A stretch of 64,000 nt of DNA from Intestinibacillus sp. Marseille-P6563 (GTDB lineage Bacteria; Bacillota; Clostridia; Oscillospirales; Butyricicoccaceae): NCBI RefSeq assembly GCF_900604335.1, contig NZ_UWOD01000001.1, positions 994,521-1,058,520 on the forward strand. Reading direction: 5' to 3'. Positions 1-8,600 of this stretch are shown piece after piece. The position numbers and the translations under genes were made by a program. Under the pieces are notes generated by a model. That model worked only from the letters and a program-made list of their open reading frames with translations, was not told where the DNA came from and searched no databases. Every line of letters begins with the position of its first letter. Position 1 is the stretch's first letter.

Positions 1-31
1 CACAAATAGCCACATCATCCAAATAACAAGT

Positions 32-95
32 CCCCCGTCAGTTTGTTTTGTTGGCAAGTTGCTCTTGCCTTCAAAACATAACCAACGGGGGTTTT
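32..95 (+). terminator. Possible composite hairpin with T tail
   Basis: CCCCCGT at 32-38 pairs with ACGGGGG at 85-91, followed by TTTT. A smaller hairpin, GGCAAG/CTTGCC at 53-69, sits inside the loop. The shape fits a terminator or a structured leader, but the loop is long and no gene in view is served by it. Confidence 0.3.
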
Positions 96-133
96 ACGGA
101 CGGTGGTATGAAAGTTTTTACGGGTTGTTTGAC

Positions 134-202
134 GGTGTTATAGTGGTGTTATGACGAAATGGGGTGTTTTGCTGGTTTTCATCGGTGTTATGATGGTGTT
201 AT
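134..202. promoter_or_regulatory. Phased GGTGTTAT direct repeats beside a BTAD regulator gene
   Basis: GGTGTTAT occurs at 134, 145, 184 and 195, so each pair has an 11-bp period. Degenerate copies start near 163 and 174. The array abuts the 3' end of the BTAD regulator gene, and the last copy overlaps its stop codon. SARP/BTAD regulators are known to bind short direct repeats spaced by one helical turn, so these could be binding sites controlling a gene to the left of the window. That role is inference. Confidence 0.35.
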
Positions 203-1569
203 GGGTGCAGTATAATCTGCACCTGCTCTTCCAGCCTTTTTGCCAGCTCCTCATACTCCTCCGGCAGAAGATTACAGCGAGCCATTCGCAGTTCGCTTCT
301 GGCCATTTCTGGATGCTTTAACCGATGCATGGCTACAATCATCCAAAAATACACATCCACGCTGTGCGGGCACAGGTGCATCGCTTTGGAAGCGTATTGC
401 TGTATAGAAAGATAATCTTCAACCTGGTACAGCGACTTCATCAGCTCACTGACTGCCCCAAGATAGCGCATCTCTAACGAGACAACATTGGGCATGATCC
501 AGTGCTCGTGTTTTGCACTTTGAAAAAGCGGCCCCCGGTAGAGATCAACAGCTTTCTTCAGATAATGTATCTTTTCCTCAATATCTATCGCCTTAATGGC
601 AATGCTCCACTTTTTGTCAAACAGATGGAGGTCTGTGAAAATATTCAGCTTCGGATTCAGCTGGTATCCATTTGTGGTCGAGACAATCAAACGATATTCT
701 GAAATGAGTCCAAAGGCGTGCTGTAAGCGGTATATGAGTCCCTTAATATTCTTTACTGCATTGTCTACATCCTCGTCCGGCCAAAGTGCATCCACGATTT
801 CCCTTGGAGAACACGCACTCTTACGGGACATCAAAAGATAAACAAGCAGCCTGGATATTTTAGGAGATTTCAATTCATCTTCAGATAAAACTCCAGCCTT
901 CGTTGTGATTTTCAAGTCCCCAAGAACAGTGATATATACATCCGTGTCATTCGTTATGCGGGGAGAGATGATCGTCAGTTTACGACTTTCCAACAGATGA
1001 TACTCATTGATTAAGGAAACCAGCGCAAAGGTAAGCATACGCAGCAAACCAATCTGTTTCTGGAATCTTTTCGGATTTTTTAGCACAAGGAAACCTTTCG
1101 GTCCTTTCCAGAACGGTACTGAAATGGCGTAGTCAACTTGCAGACGCTGGCAAAGCACATACTCTTCCGGATAAATTTCCTTTATTGCTTCTGGGTCATC
1201 AATAATGACCAGTTCCTGCTTCTGCAAGCATTCGTACCAACGGCCACAACCATCCATCAGCTCAAATTCCTGAAGCAAAACAGACTGTGCCATCGCCCCA
1301 AGCTCTTTGTTGTACCACCAGAACGGAGTCCAAACGCCTACATCATTATCAATATCTAGAATGCCGCACCACTCTGCATCGTAGAATTCCAGTGCAACAC
1401 GAAGCAAAATCATAGCAGCTTCTTTGGGGTCTACTGTATTTGACAGGCACTTATGCAATTCCTGAATTGTATTTTCGGCCTGAAGAGCATACTGGGCGTA
1501 CTCTTCCTTGTCAAATTTCCTATTTCCTTCTGTTCCCAAATTATTGTCATTGAGTTGTCTTTCTGGCAA
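199..1569 (-). CDS. GAF / winged-helix / BTAD (SARP-like) transcriptional regulator
   Basis: This 456-residue protein has three parts. Residues about 25-200 look like a GAF-type sensory domain ('DAEWCGILDID', 'AISVPFWKG'). Residues about 215-310 look like an OmpR-type winged helix ('LSRLLVYLLMSRK'-like core, 'ALWPDEDVDNAVKN'). The C-terminal 130 residues form a helical bacterial transcriptional activator domain ('YRGPLF', 'ALHLCPHSVDVY'-like repeats). This order fits SARP/BTAD activators that sense a small molecule. The gene is transcribed away from the secretion locus, with about 280 bp between it and the next regulator. Phased direct repeats lie just past its stop codon. The ligand cannot be told from sequence. 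Domain calls are by motif recognition only. Confidence 0.75.
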   Translation of the reverse strand: MPERQLNDNNLGTEGNRKFDKEEYAQYALQAENTIQELHKCLSNTVDPKEAAMILLRVALEFYDAEWCGILDIDNDVGVWTPFWWYNKELGAMAQSVLLQEFELMDGCGRWYECLQKQELVIIDDPEAIKEIYPEEYVLCQRLQVDYAISVPFWKGPKGFLVLKNPKRFQKQIGLLRMLTFALVSLINEYHLLESRKLTIISPRITNDTDVYITVLGDLKITTKAGVLSEDELKSPKISRLLVYLLMSRKSACSPREIVDALWPDEDVDNAVKNIKGLIYRLQHAFGLISEYRLIVSTTNGYQLNPKLNIFTDLHLFDKKWSIAIKAIDIEEKIHYLKKAVDLYRGPLFQSAKHEHWIMPNVVSLEMRYLGAVSELMKSLYQVEDYLSIQQYASKAMHLCPHSVDVYFWMIVAMHRLKHPEMARSELRMARCNLLPEEYEELAKRLEEQVQIILHP

Positions 1570-1849
1570 TTCAATACCTCCTCGCTATGACATATATGAA
1601 AAAAACCGCAAAACTACCCTGACCCTGTTTCCAGGGCCCTGACAGCTTTACGGTTCAAAGTTGTTTATTGGTTTTGGCTGTCATATCAAGTACGATACTG
1701 GCAGTCAAGACAGCTTGCTAACGAAATGCAATTTGTGTATCCAGTTGTTTTGATACTTAATGGCATTCACAGGAGTTCATCTGTTCACAACAGATCAGCT
1801 GGTGTGTCTTGCACTGAAGATGTTATCAAGTACCATTCAATTGTAGCTA

Positions 1850-2209
1850 TTATTTTGTGGCGCTCTTAGCCTTACGGAGTGCTGTTTTTGTTGCGTGAAT
1901 GATTTCCAATATTGCCTGGAGTTCTGCCGCATCACAGTCCTCCAACTCTTCTGCGATGCTCTTGTCAAAAACAGGTTTTGCCTGTTCCAAGCTATCACAG
2001 AGCAGTTCATCAACAGAAACGGACAATGCATTTGCAATCTTAACGATAGTCGGCAGAGCCAACTTGGTCTTTCCTGTTTCTATATGGCTCATGTGAGAAG
2101 TAGTAAGGTCTGCACGGTAGGCGACTTCTGATTGTTGCCATCCCAACTTGTTGCGGGCAGCTCTGATACGCTGTCCAATTTTAACATAATCCACTTCATA
2201 TGCGTCCAT
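1850..2209 (-). CDS. XRE-family helix-turn-helix regulator
   Basis: A 119-residue protein with an N-terminal Cro/C1-type helix-turn-helix at about residues 10-65 ('IGQRIRAARNKLGWQQSEVA', 'SHMSHIETGKTKLALPTI', 'VDELL'). The C-terminal half is acidic and helical and probably dimerises. The ATG at 2209 is preferred because AAGGAGGTGATC lies just upstream; an in-frame ATG at 2233 would add eight residues and place the ribosome site inside the gene. It is probably an element-borne repressor of the adjacent divergent region, as repeated GGTCACT motifs lie upstream of its promoter. Confidence 0.8.
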   Translation of the reverse strand: MDAYEVDYVKIGQRIRAARNKLGWQQSEVAYRADLTTSHMSHIETGKTKLALPTIVKIANALSVSVDELLCDSLEQAKPVFDKSIAEELEDCDAAELQAILEIIHATKTALRKAKSATK

Positions 2210-2247
2210 CGTTCCGATCACCTCCTTGTCCATACTCCTGAAATTTT

Positions 2248-2276
2248 ATTCTATGGGCATTCTGACTTTTTGTCGA
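2248..2276 (-). promoter_or_regulatory. Putative sigma-A promoter for the XRE regulator
   Basis: On the minus strand, TCGACA (2271-2276) and TAGAAT (2248-2253) are separated by 17 bp and sit about 40 bp before the start codon. Upstream, GGTCACT occurs at about 2287 and 2336 in similar context, so it could be an operator pair for autoregulation. Confidence 0.4.
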
Positions 2277-2374
2277 TTTGGTATATGGTCACTCTGTCTA
2301 TACAGAATAATTTCGGCTGATATTTTTTGCTGTACGGTCACTACATTGCCTGTATAACCAGTAACAAACAAAAA

Positions 2375-2415
2375 GAAGCCCAGCTACTGATGTTCAACAT
2401 CTGTTTCTGGACTTC
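2375..2415 (-). terminator. Stem-loop with T-rich tail (minus strand)
   Basis: GAAGCCCAG pairs with CTGGACTTC (one mismatch), and GATGT/ACATC pairs inside. Read on the minus strand the hairpin ends in CTTCTTTTTG, as in an intrinsic terminator. It lies in the gene-free stretch 2210-2723 between the two XRE genes. No minus-strand gene in view needs it, so it may block read-through towards the regulator or be a mobile-element remnant. Confidence 0.4.
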
Positions 2416-2578
2416 CTCTAACATCATAAGAAATTACTAGTAATTGGCCTGAGCTTAAAATAACCTTTTTCATGAATATAATTCTGAAGGCTTATTGGGC
2501 AAAATGCTACAAGCAGATTTTCAATTATATGCATATCGTAGATTTTTTAGAATTTTGAGAGTATATCTAATGTACACA

Positions 2579-2607
2579 TTGACAAATCATACGACATTTT
2601 GTATATT
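2579..2607 (+). promoter_or_regulatory. Strong sigma-A promoter upstream of the secretion locus
   Basis: TTGACA (2579-2584) and TATATT (2602-2607) are separated by exactly 17 bp. It is the clearest promoter seen in this region and lies about 115 bp before the small XRE gene. The imperfect palindrome around TTAGCATTAGATGCTAATT just downstream could be an operator. It probably drives the XRE gene and perhaps the genes that follow. Confidence 0.6.
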
Positions 2608-2723
2608 ATTAGCATTAGATGCTAATTAGGGAACGATGAATTGCGATTGAAAGTCCGATACTCTATGATAAAAAGTTAGATAAAAATTGTTATATTATAC
2701 AGAAAGGATGTATAAACAACGAC

Positions 2724-3002
2724 TTGAATACCTTTGACAAGCTTGATCTAATGATGACGTTAACTACTGAACTACCTGTTTTAAGGGCACGTCTTGGAAT
2801 ATCTCAAGAAACAATAGCACAAAACATAGGCTTATCGAGGCAGACATATTGCGCAATAGAAAACGGAACAAGAAAAATGACATGGACAATTTTTATGGCT
2901 CTAGTAGCTTTTTTCGACTTGAATGAGGCTACATCAGTCATGCTTGACCAAATCCCGTCATTTATTGAATCTATACGAGAGATTTTGCGAGAGAATAAAT
3001 AA
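2724..3002 (+). CDS. Small XRE-family helix-turn-helix regulator
   Basis: This 92-residue protein is almost entirely a Cro/C1-type DNA-binding domain ('LRARLGISQETIAQNIGLS', 'RQTYCAIENGTRKMTW'), followed by one helix. A TTG start at 2724 follows GAAAGGATG with long spacing; ATG codons at 2751 and 2754 are alternatives. It is the first gene after the promoter at 2579 and 63 bp before the next gene, so it may regulate the secretion locus. Direct control is inference. Confidence 0.7.
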   Translation: MNTFDKLDLMMTLTTELPVLRARLGISQETIAQNIGLSRQTYCAIENGTRKMTWTIFMALVAFFDLNEATSVMLDQIPSFIESIREILRENK

Positions 3003-3065
3003 TTGTCTTAATCGGTTAATATCGACCGTTTAGGAATAGAACATTTATTATAGGAGGAATCAATC

Positions 3066-3536
3066 ATGGCAAAATCCGAATTTACCGGAAGAAGTAACAG
3101 CTACATCTTTGAGGATGCAGGCGGCATGCGGGATCAGCTTGAGCAGACCATCTTGAATGAGTTGCAGGCCAAGAAGTATCCTCTGAAGGCTACTATTTCT
3201 ACGCTGAAGTCCGGCAAGGGACTGGCAGGTGCATTGTTTGGAAGCAAGGAGCAGTGTGTTGTCATTACCATTGATGACGAAGCTCAGATTGCAATTTCCA
3301 ACACCACGGTTGGTACATATCTCTATGTGGAAGTGTACCTGATGGTTCAGCAGAAGCTCATTTCTTTTGCAGCCCTTTCTGCGGCTATCGGAGATGTCTT
3401 CAAGATGCAGTACCGGAACGCTGTGTTCTCTGCTGCTATCGAAGCAACCGAGTCTGCTTTTGCAAAGTTGGGTCTGAAGCAGTGCAATAGCGGTTACAAA
3501 GCAGATAAGAAAGAAACCAAGAGCGAGAACGGCTAA
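3066..3536 (+). CDS. Conserved hypothetical protein of the T7SS-like locus
   Basis: A soluble protein of 156 residues with no signal peptide or membrane segment. It starts at ATG after TAGGAGGAATCA. The middle is rich in beta strands ('CVVITIDDEAQIAIS', 'YLYVEVYLMV') and the C-terminus is helical and ends in a charged lysine-rich tail. I do not recognise the family. Its place at the head of the gene run, before the zinc-ribbon/TPR and SPFH genes, suggests a cytoplasmic accessory role, but nothing in the sequence shows a reaction. Confidence 0.6.
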   Translation: MAKSEFTGRSNSYIFEDAGGMRDQLEQTILNELQAKKYPLKATISTLKSGKGLAGALFGSKEQCVVITIDDEAQIAISNTTVGTYLYVEVYLMVQQKLISFAALSAAIGDVFKMQYRNAVFSAAIEATESAFAKLGLKQCNSGYKADKKETKSENG

Positions 3537-3554
3537 CAATTATCAAAAGATTAA

Positions 3555-3609
3555 AATTATGGACGGGATGAGATATGTTCATGAATGTTATCTCGTTCCG
3601 TCCATAATT
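3555..3609 (+). promoter_or_regulatory. Long stem-loop between secretion-locus genes
   Basis: Two 21-nt arms (3555-3575 and 3589-3609) are inverted repeats with only two mismatches, around a 13-nt loop. No T tract follows and the ribosome site GGGGAGG lies just after it. It could be an mRNA processing or attenuation structure that sets the level of downstream genes, or a protein-binding palindrome. Confidence 0.5.
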
Positions 3610-3629
3610 GTTGTGGGGAGGTTTTAAGA

Positions 3630-4466
3630 GTGGCAAAGATAAGTTTAATTTGCGAGCAATGCGGTGGTAACATCATTCTTGATGATTCCCACGAAATTGG
3701 AACCTGTGAAAATTGTTTTGCCCAGTTTGTTGTTAAGCAGGATCAAATCGTACAAAAGATTACACAGAATATTACCAAACACGTTTATGGGTATCAAGGA
3801 AAAGATGTGGAAGAATTATTAGCAGATGGATACAGATTACTTGACCTGGGGGATACTCGTACAGCAAATGCCAAATTTAGTCGTGCCATTGACATTGAGC
3901 CTGATTGTTGGAGTGCACACCTTGGATATGCCTCTACTGGTGGGAATCGTTCCGGATATTTATCTATGGTGCCTGAATACCGCAGAGCCTATAGCCTCGC
4001 TTCCACGGAGCAACAAGAAATCGATACTTTTGTTGATATGACTGGTTATCTTCCCGACAAGCATCTACGTTCTGCATTTGTTAGAGCTTTTAATATTGCT
4101 TCTAGCAAAGAACGTGTCAAGATCTTTAATCTTGTTTCTGGCGTTATCGGCTGTGATGAGTCTGAAATTGCCTCGTTGGCGGTAGATTTATGTCCAAATG
4201 ACTGGAGAGCACTTTTCGCAATGGCAAAATTCAGGCAAATTAGGGCAAGATGGTGTGAATTGGAAGGGAATTTCTTCACAGGGAAGCATTTACCTAAAGC
4301 AGCACAAGAAGTTGTGGACATTTTCATGAAAGCGTATCGCTCTGCAAAAAGCGAAAACGAACAAGCAAAACAAACGATTATCTCGTATGTAAATTCCCTT
4401 GCGCAAGATAATTCTTACAAGGTATTTACGAACACTTTGCTTTCTCAAATTCAAAGAGAAGGTTAA
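3630..4466 (+). CDS. Zinc-ribbon / TPR-type protein
   Basis: This 278-residue protein has a zinc ribbon at its N-terminus (CEQCGG and CENC, residues about 8-30). Helical repeats follow; the segment around 'GYRLLDLGDTRTANAKFSRAIDIEPDCWSAHLG' resembles a tetratricopeptide repeat. GTG at 3630 is chosen because GGGGAGG lies 9 bases before it; an upstream in-frame ATG at 3585 falls inside the preceding hairpin. It is 16 bp before the SPFH gene and so translationally linked to it. A scaffold or adaptor role at the secretion complex is plausible but unproven. Confidence 0.65.
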   Translation: MAKISLICEQCGGNIILDDSHEIGTCENCFAQFVVKQDQIVQKITQNITKHVYGYQGKDVEELLADGYRLLDLGDTRTANAKFSRAIDIEPDCWSAHLGYASTGGNRSGYLSMVPEYRRAYSLASTEQQEIDTFVDMTGYLPDKHLRSAFVRAFNIASSKERVKIFNLVSGVIGCDESEIASLAVDLCPNDWRALFAMAKFRQIRARWCELEGNFFTGKHLPKAAQEVVDIFMKAYRSAKSENEQAKQTIISYVNSLAQDNSYKVFTNTLLSQIQREG

Positions 4467-4482
4467 TTAAGGAGGGATTTGA

Positions 4483-5613
4483 ATGGCCATTATTGATAGA
4501 ATAAAATATGATGGACCAACCAATGGAGCGCAATGGCTAATTTATAAATGTCCCTCTGAAGAATTTGTCCTCGGCTCACAATTAATCGTCAATCAAGGGC
4601 AAGAAGCTTTGTTTTTCAAAGGTGGAGAGGCTCTTGACTTATTTGGCCCAGGTACGCATACATTGTCTACAGGCAATTTGCCGTTGTTAAAAAAAATAGT
4701 AAATTTGCCGTTCGGAGGCAAAACCCCATTTGCTGCTGAAGTTTACTACATAAACAAAACAGCTAATCTTAATATGAAATGGGGAACATCTACACCGATT
4801 CCCTTGGAAGATCCTAAATATGGTCTTATCTTAAACGTTGGTGCCCGTGGTCAGTACGGAATCACAATTACGGACTCTCGTTTGTTCGTATCTAAAATTA
4901 TCGGTGCTGTTCCGAATGGTACGACGACCAATCCATTGATTATTTTAAGATACTTCAATGGTTTGATTAACTCGAAAATCAAATCTGTTACTGCTTCTTA
5001 TATGATCCAAAAACAGATTTCCTTTCTCGAAATCTCTCAGTATTTGTCTGAATTGTCAGTAGCTTTCCAAGAAACTCTTAACGATGAATTTGAGCGTTTC
5101 GGTATTGAGCTGGTTAATTTCTACTGTGAGTCGATTGCACCAAAGCCTGAAGAATACGAAAAACTTCGTGGTTACAAGGAAGAATTAGCTCTCGGGCAGG
5201 GCTTCTACCAACAACGCCGTTCTCTCGATATTCTCGAAAAACTTGCAGAAAATCCGTCTGCCGGTGGCATTGCTAATGCAGGTATAGGCTTGGGCATGGG
5301 GCTAGGTGCCGCCGGACAATTTGGAAATGTATTTTCTGGAATAGGGCAAAATTTGAATACAACTCCAACCAACGATACTATAACTTGTCCAAAATGCGGT
5401 GCTACAAACAATACAACCATGAAATTCTGCGGTAGTTGCGGAAGCAAACTATCCGCTACTATTATATGTCCGCACTGTGGTAAAGAAGTCCCTGACGGCA
5501 TGAAGTTCTGCGGCGAATGCGGACAACCTATTGGCGCACAAAAATGTCCTTCCTGTGGTTTTGAAAATAAGCCTGGGATGAAGTTCTGTGGTAACTGCGG
5601 AGGAAAATTGTAA
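4483..5613 (+). CDS. SPFH-domain protein with three C-terminal zinc-ribbon pairs
   Basis: A protein of 376 residues. Residues about 30-240 resemble the SPFH (stomatin/prohibitin-like) family often annotated 'virion core protein' or YdjI-like ('LIVNQGQEALFFKGG', 'GARGQYGITITDSRLFV'). A glycine-rich linker follows (about 260-300). The last 75 residues carry three repeated zinc-ribbon units: CPKCG/CGSCG, CPHCG/CGECG and CPSCG/CGNCG, each with a 'MKFCG' motif. There is no clear membrane segment. Such proteins can form oligomeric rings or membrane platforms. The gene sits directly before the FtsK-type ATPase, which suggests an assembly or targeting role. The ribbons resemble those of the neighbouring zinc-ribbon proteins. 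Confidence 0.75.
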   Translation: MAIIDRIKYDGPTNGAQWLIYKCPSEEFVLGSQLIVNQGQEALFFKGGEALDLFGPGTHTLSTGNLPLLKKIVNLPFGGKTPFAAEVYYINKTANLNMKWGTSTPIPLEDPKYGLILNVGARGQYGITITDSRLFVSKIIGAVPNGTTTNPLIILRYFNGLINSKIKSVTASYMIQKQISFLEISQYLSELSVAFQETLNDEFERFGIELVNFYCESIAPKPEEYEKLRGYKEELALGQGFYQQRRSLDILEKLAENPSAGGIANAGIGLGMGLGAAGQFGNVFSGIGQNLNTTPTNDTITCPKCGATNNTTMKFCGSCGSKLSATIICPHCGKEVPDGMKFCGECGQPIGAQKCPSCGFENKPGMKFCGNCGGKL

Positions 5614-5639
5614 ACATTATTTATAGAGGTGGTGAAAAG

Positions 5640-8600
5640 ATGGCTAAATCCAAGAATAATTCGATGTCGGATTTCTTGGTAACGTTCTTCGTTGAAGATC
5701 GAGCAATTTCACGGATGCTGAGCGATGTCCTGAAAAACAGAAGTAATCATCTGTTTCTGGAAACTCTTGGACTTCCCACCGGCTTTGCTATTCCTTTTTC
5801 AAGGGAAGAAGGAGAGGCATCTGTCATTTATACTTTGAAACAAGACTACGACAATAACTATGAAGTAACGCTAAATGGTCATCCTTGCAATGACCGTGTG
5901 ATACATAGTGGAGACTATTTTGTATTTAAGAATAACGATAATAACAAAGTAGTTAAAACCCTGTTCATTGCCACCTCGGATATACAAGTAGGCTATAAAA
6001 AATACAAGCTGTCGAACGATACCAATATTTTCATAGGGCGTACTCCACTTAATGATATTTCGTATGACTTTAGTGACTTTGTTTCAAGAGAAAAACACGC
6101 AGCAATTCGTATCGACGGCAACGGGAACGCATTTATTGAGGATTTGAAACGAAGCGTAGGCATTTATGTAAATGGTCGCCTTACTCATTCACAGCAGCTG
6201 AAACCCTTTGATGAAGTTTTCATCATGGGGCTTTCAATCATTTACATGGGTGACTTCATAGCTGTCCGTAGCCTAAGGACTGAAAGTACGCAACCGTTGA
6301 TGACATCTTTTTTGACAAAAATCCCCATCGACGATACGCAAGAAAAGAAATATTTTGTCAGCACCCCTCGCATTCTGAAATCATTGGATAGTGACGAAGT
6401 TGAAATTGATGCACCCCCCAGCCCATTTACCGTAGATAAAACCCCCGCAATTCTAACTTTGGGGCCAAGCCTTACCATGTCCATGGTGATGTTGGCAAGT
6501 TTGGGAGTATCTGTTACAAACGCAATCAGTGGTGGTGAATTATCTACAATTGTTGCTAGTGGTATGATGGCAGTAGGTATGCTGTTAGGTTCGCTAATGT
6601 GGCCTTCTTTGCTTAGAAGTTATCAAAAAAGACGAACCCTGGCAGAAGAAGCTCACAGGAAAAGCAGGTATTCATCGTACATCGCTGACATTGAAAAAGG
6701 CTTAGTTGCTAAACGGGAACGTGCCGTTCGGCTTCTGAACGACTCGTTATGTCCTTCCCCTGAACTCCTTTGCTCTATGCTTGATAATGAAAGCAACAAA
6801 CTCCGTTTGTGGGAACGTTCCTATGAGGATGGTGACTTTCTTGCTATCCGTATGGGGTTAGGTAACAGACCTTTTGAAGTTAAATTAAAAATCCCAAAGC
6901 AAGGATTTCAGTTGTATGAGGACGAACTTCGCAATTTGCCGGCTGAGCTTTCAAAGAAGTACGGTATTTTAAGCAATGTACCTTTGACCATTGATATTCG
7001 CACTAACCATACAATTGGCGTTATCGGGAGTCAGAAAAATATCCGTACTATTCTTTATGAGACCATCTTGAATATCATTTCCCTTCATTCCTACGACGAA
7101 GTGAAGCTAGTGCTCGTTACTTCTCCAAAACAAGCACATGTATTTGATGATTTCAAGAATGTACCTCATATTTGGAGCAACGACAAAAAAATCAGATTTT
7201 TTTCTACCAATCCTGATGAGGTTCACTTCATTTTTAACATCATTGACGAAACGATTAAGGAACGTGAAGGGGCTGAGGGCCGAGATAATCCCATCGTCCC
7301 TCATTTTGTTGTGATTGTTACGGAGCCTCATTTAATTGAAAAAGAAGCTCTGCTCAGATACATGAATGATGCTGATAATCAAGTTGGCATTACTACCATT
7401 TTTGCATACGGCGATGTAACAAAGCTGCCCAAATCCTGCAAAACCATTATTCAAAGCGATGATACTCGCACGGGATACTACATAAAAAACAAAAATGCTA
7501 ACCGCTTTATCCCGTTTGCTCTTGATAGCATAGAAACAAGTCGCATTCGTTCTTTTGCAAATGAACTATCTCGATTGCCGATCAAAAGAGATTCTCGCTC
7601 TCTGGGCATCGTTGATCGAATCTCGTTCTTGCAAATGTACAAGGCAGGCAATGTTAGTGAGCTTGGTATTGAAAGTCATTGGGACAATGACAATTCCGCA
7701 AAATCGTTGGCTGCACCAATAGGTGTTATGGCAGGCGGTGAGGTATTTAGCCTGGATCTGCATGAAGCATATCATGGATGTCATGGTCTTGTTGCCGGCA
7801 CTACCGGTTCCGGTAAGAGTGAATTTTTGCAGGCATTTATCTTGTCACTGGCAATTAACTACAGTCCGAGAGAAGTTGCTTTCGTTCTGGTAGACTTCAA
7901 AGGTGGAGATATGGCAAGACCGTTTATGGCCAAGCCTTTTGCTCCAGCACTTCCACACCTGTCAGCAACAATTTCTAATTTGTCAGGGAACATTCTATAC
8001 CGTGCATTGGTTTCCTTGGAAGCGGAGATAAAATCTCGCCAACGCATTTTTAATGAAGCTGCAGCGGTACTTGGTGTGGATAAGCTGGACATCAACTCCT
8101 ACCACAAATATTACAAAGGAGGCCGTCTTGACACACCCCTACCACATCTCATCATTATTATTGACGAATTTGCACAGCTGAAAACACAGCAACCGGAATT
8201 TCTGGCTCAACTCATCAATGTGGCTCAGGTTGGCCGAAGTCTTGGAATCCATTTGATCCTGGCTACACAGAAGCCAAGCGGGATCGTTGATCCACAAATC
8301 ATGAGCAACTCCCGTTTCCGAGTTTGCTTGAAAGTAGCGGATAAGCAGGACAGCATTGACCTGATTAACAAGCCGGATGCTGCCATGATCAAAAACCCTG
8401 GTCGTCTGTATCTGCAGGTTGGTTATGATGAAATTTACGAGTGCATTCAATCTGGTTACAGCGGAGCCGATTATGTTCCAACAAAAACCTACATGCCTGA
8501 TGAAGAAATCACAGTGCAGATGACCGATAACACGGCAAACCCGATACACAGTGCCAAGATCGACCTTTCGGGAGGTAAATCTGATAAGACGCAGCTCGAA

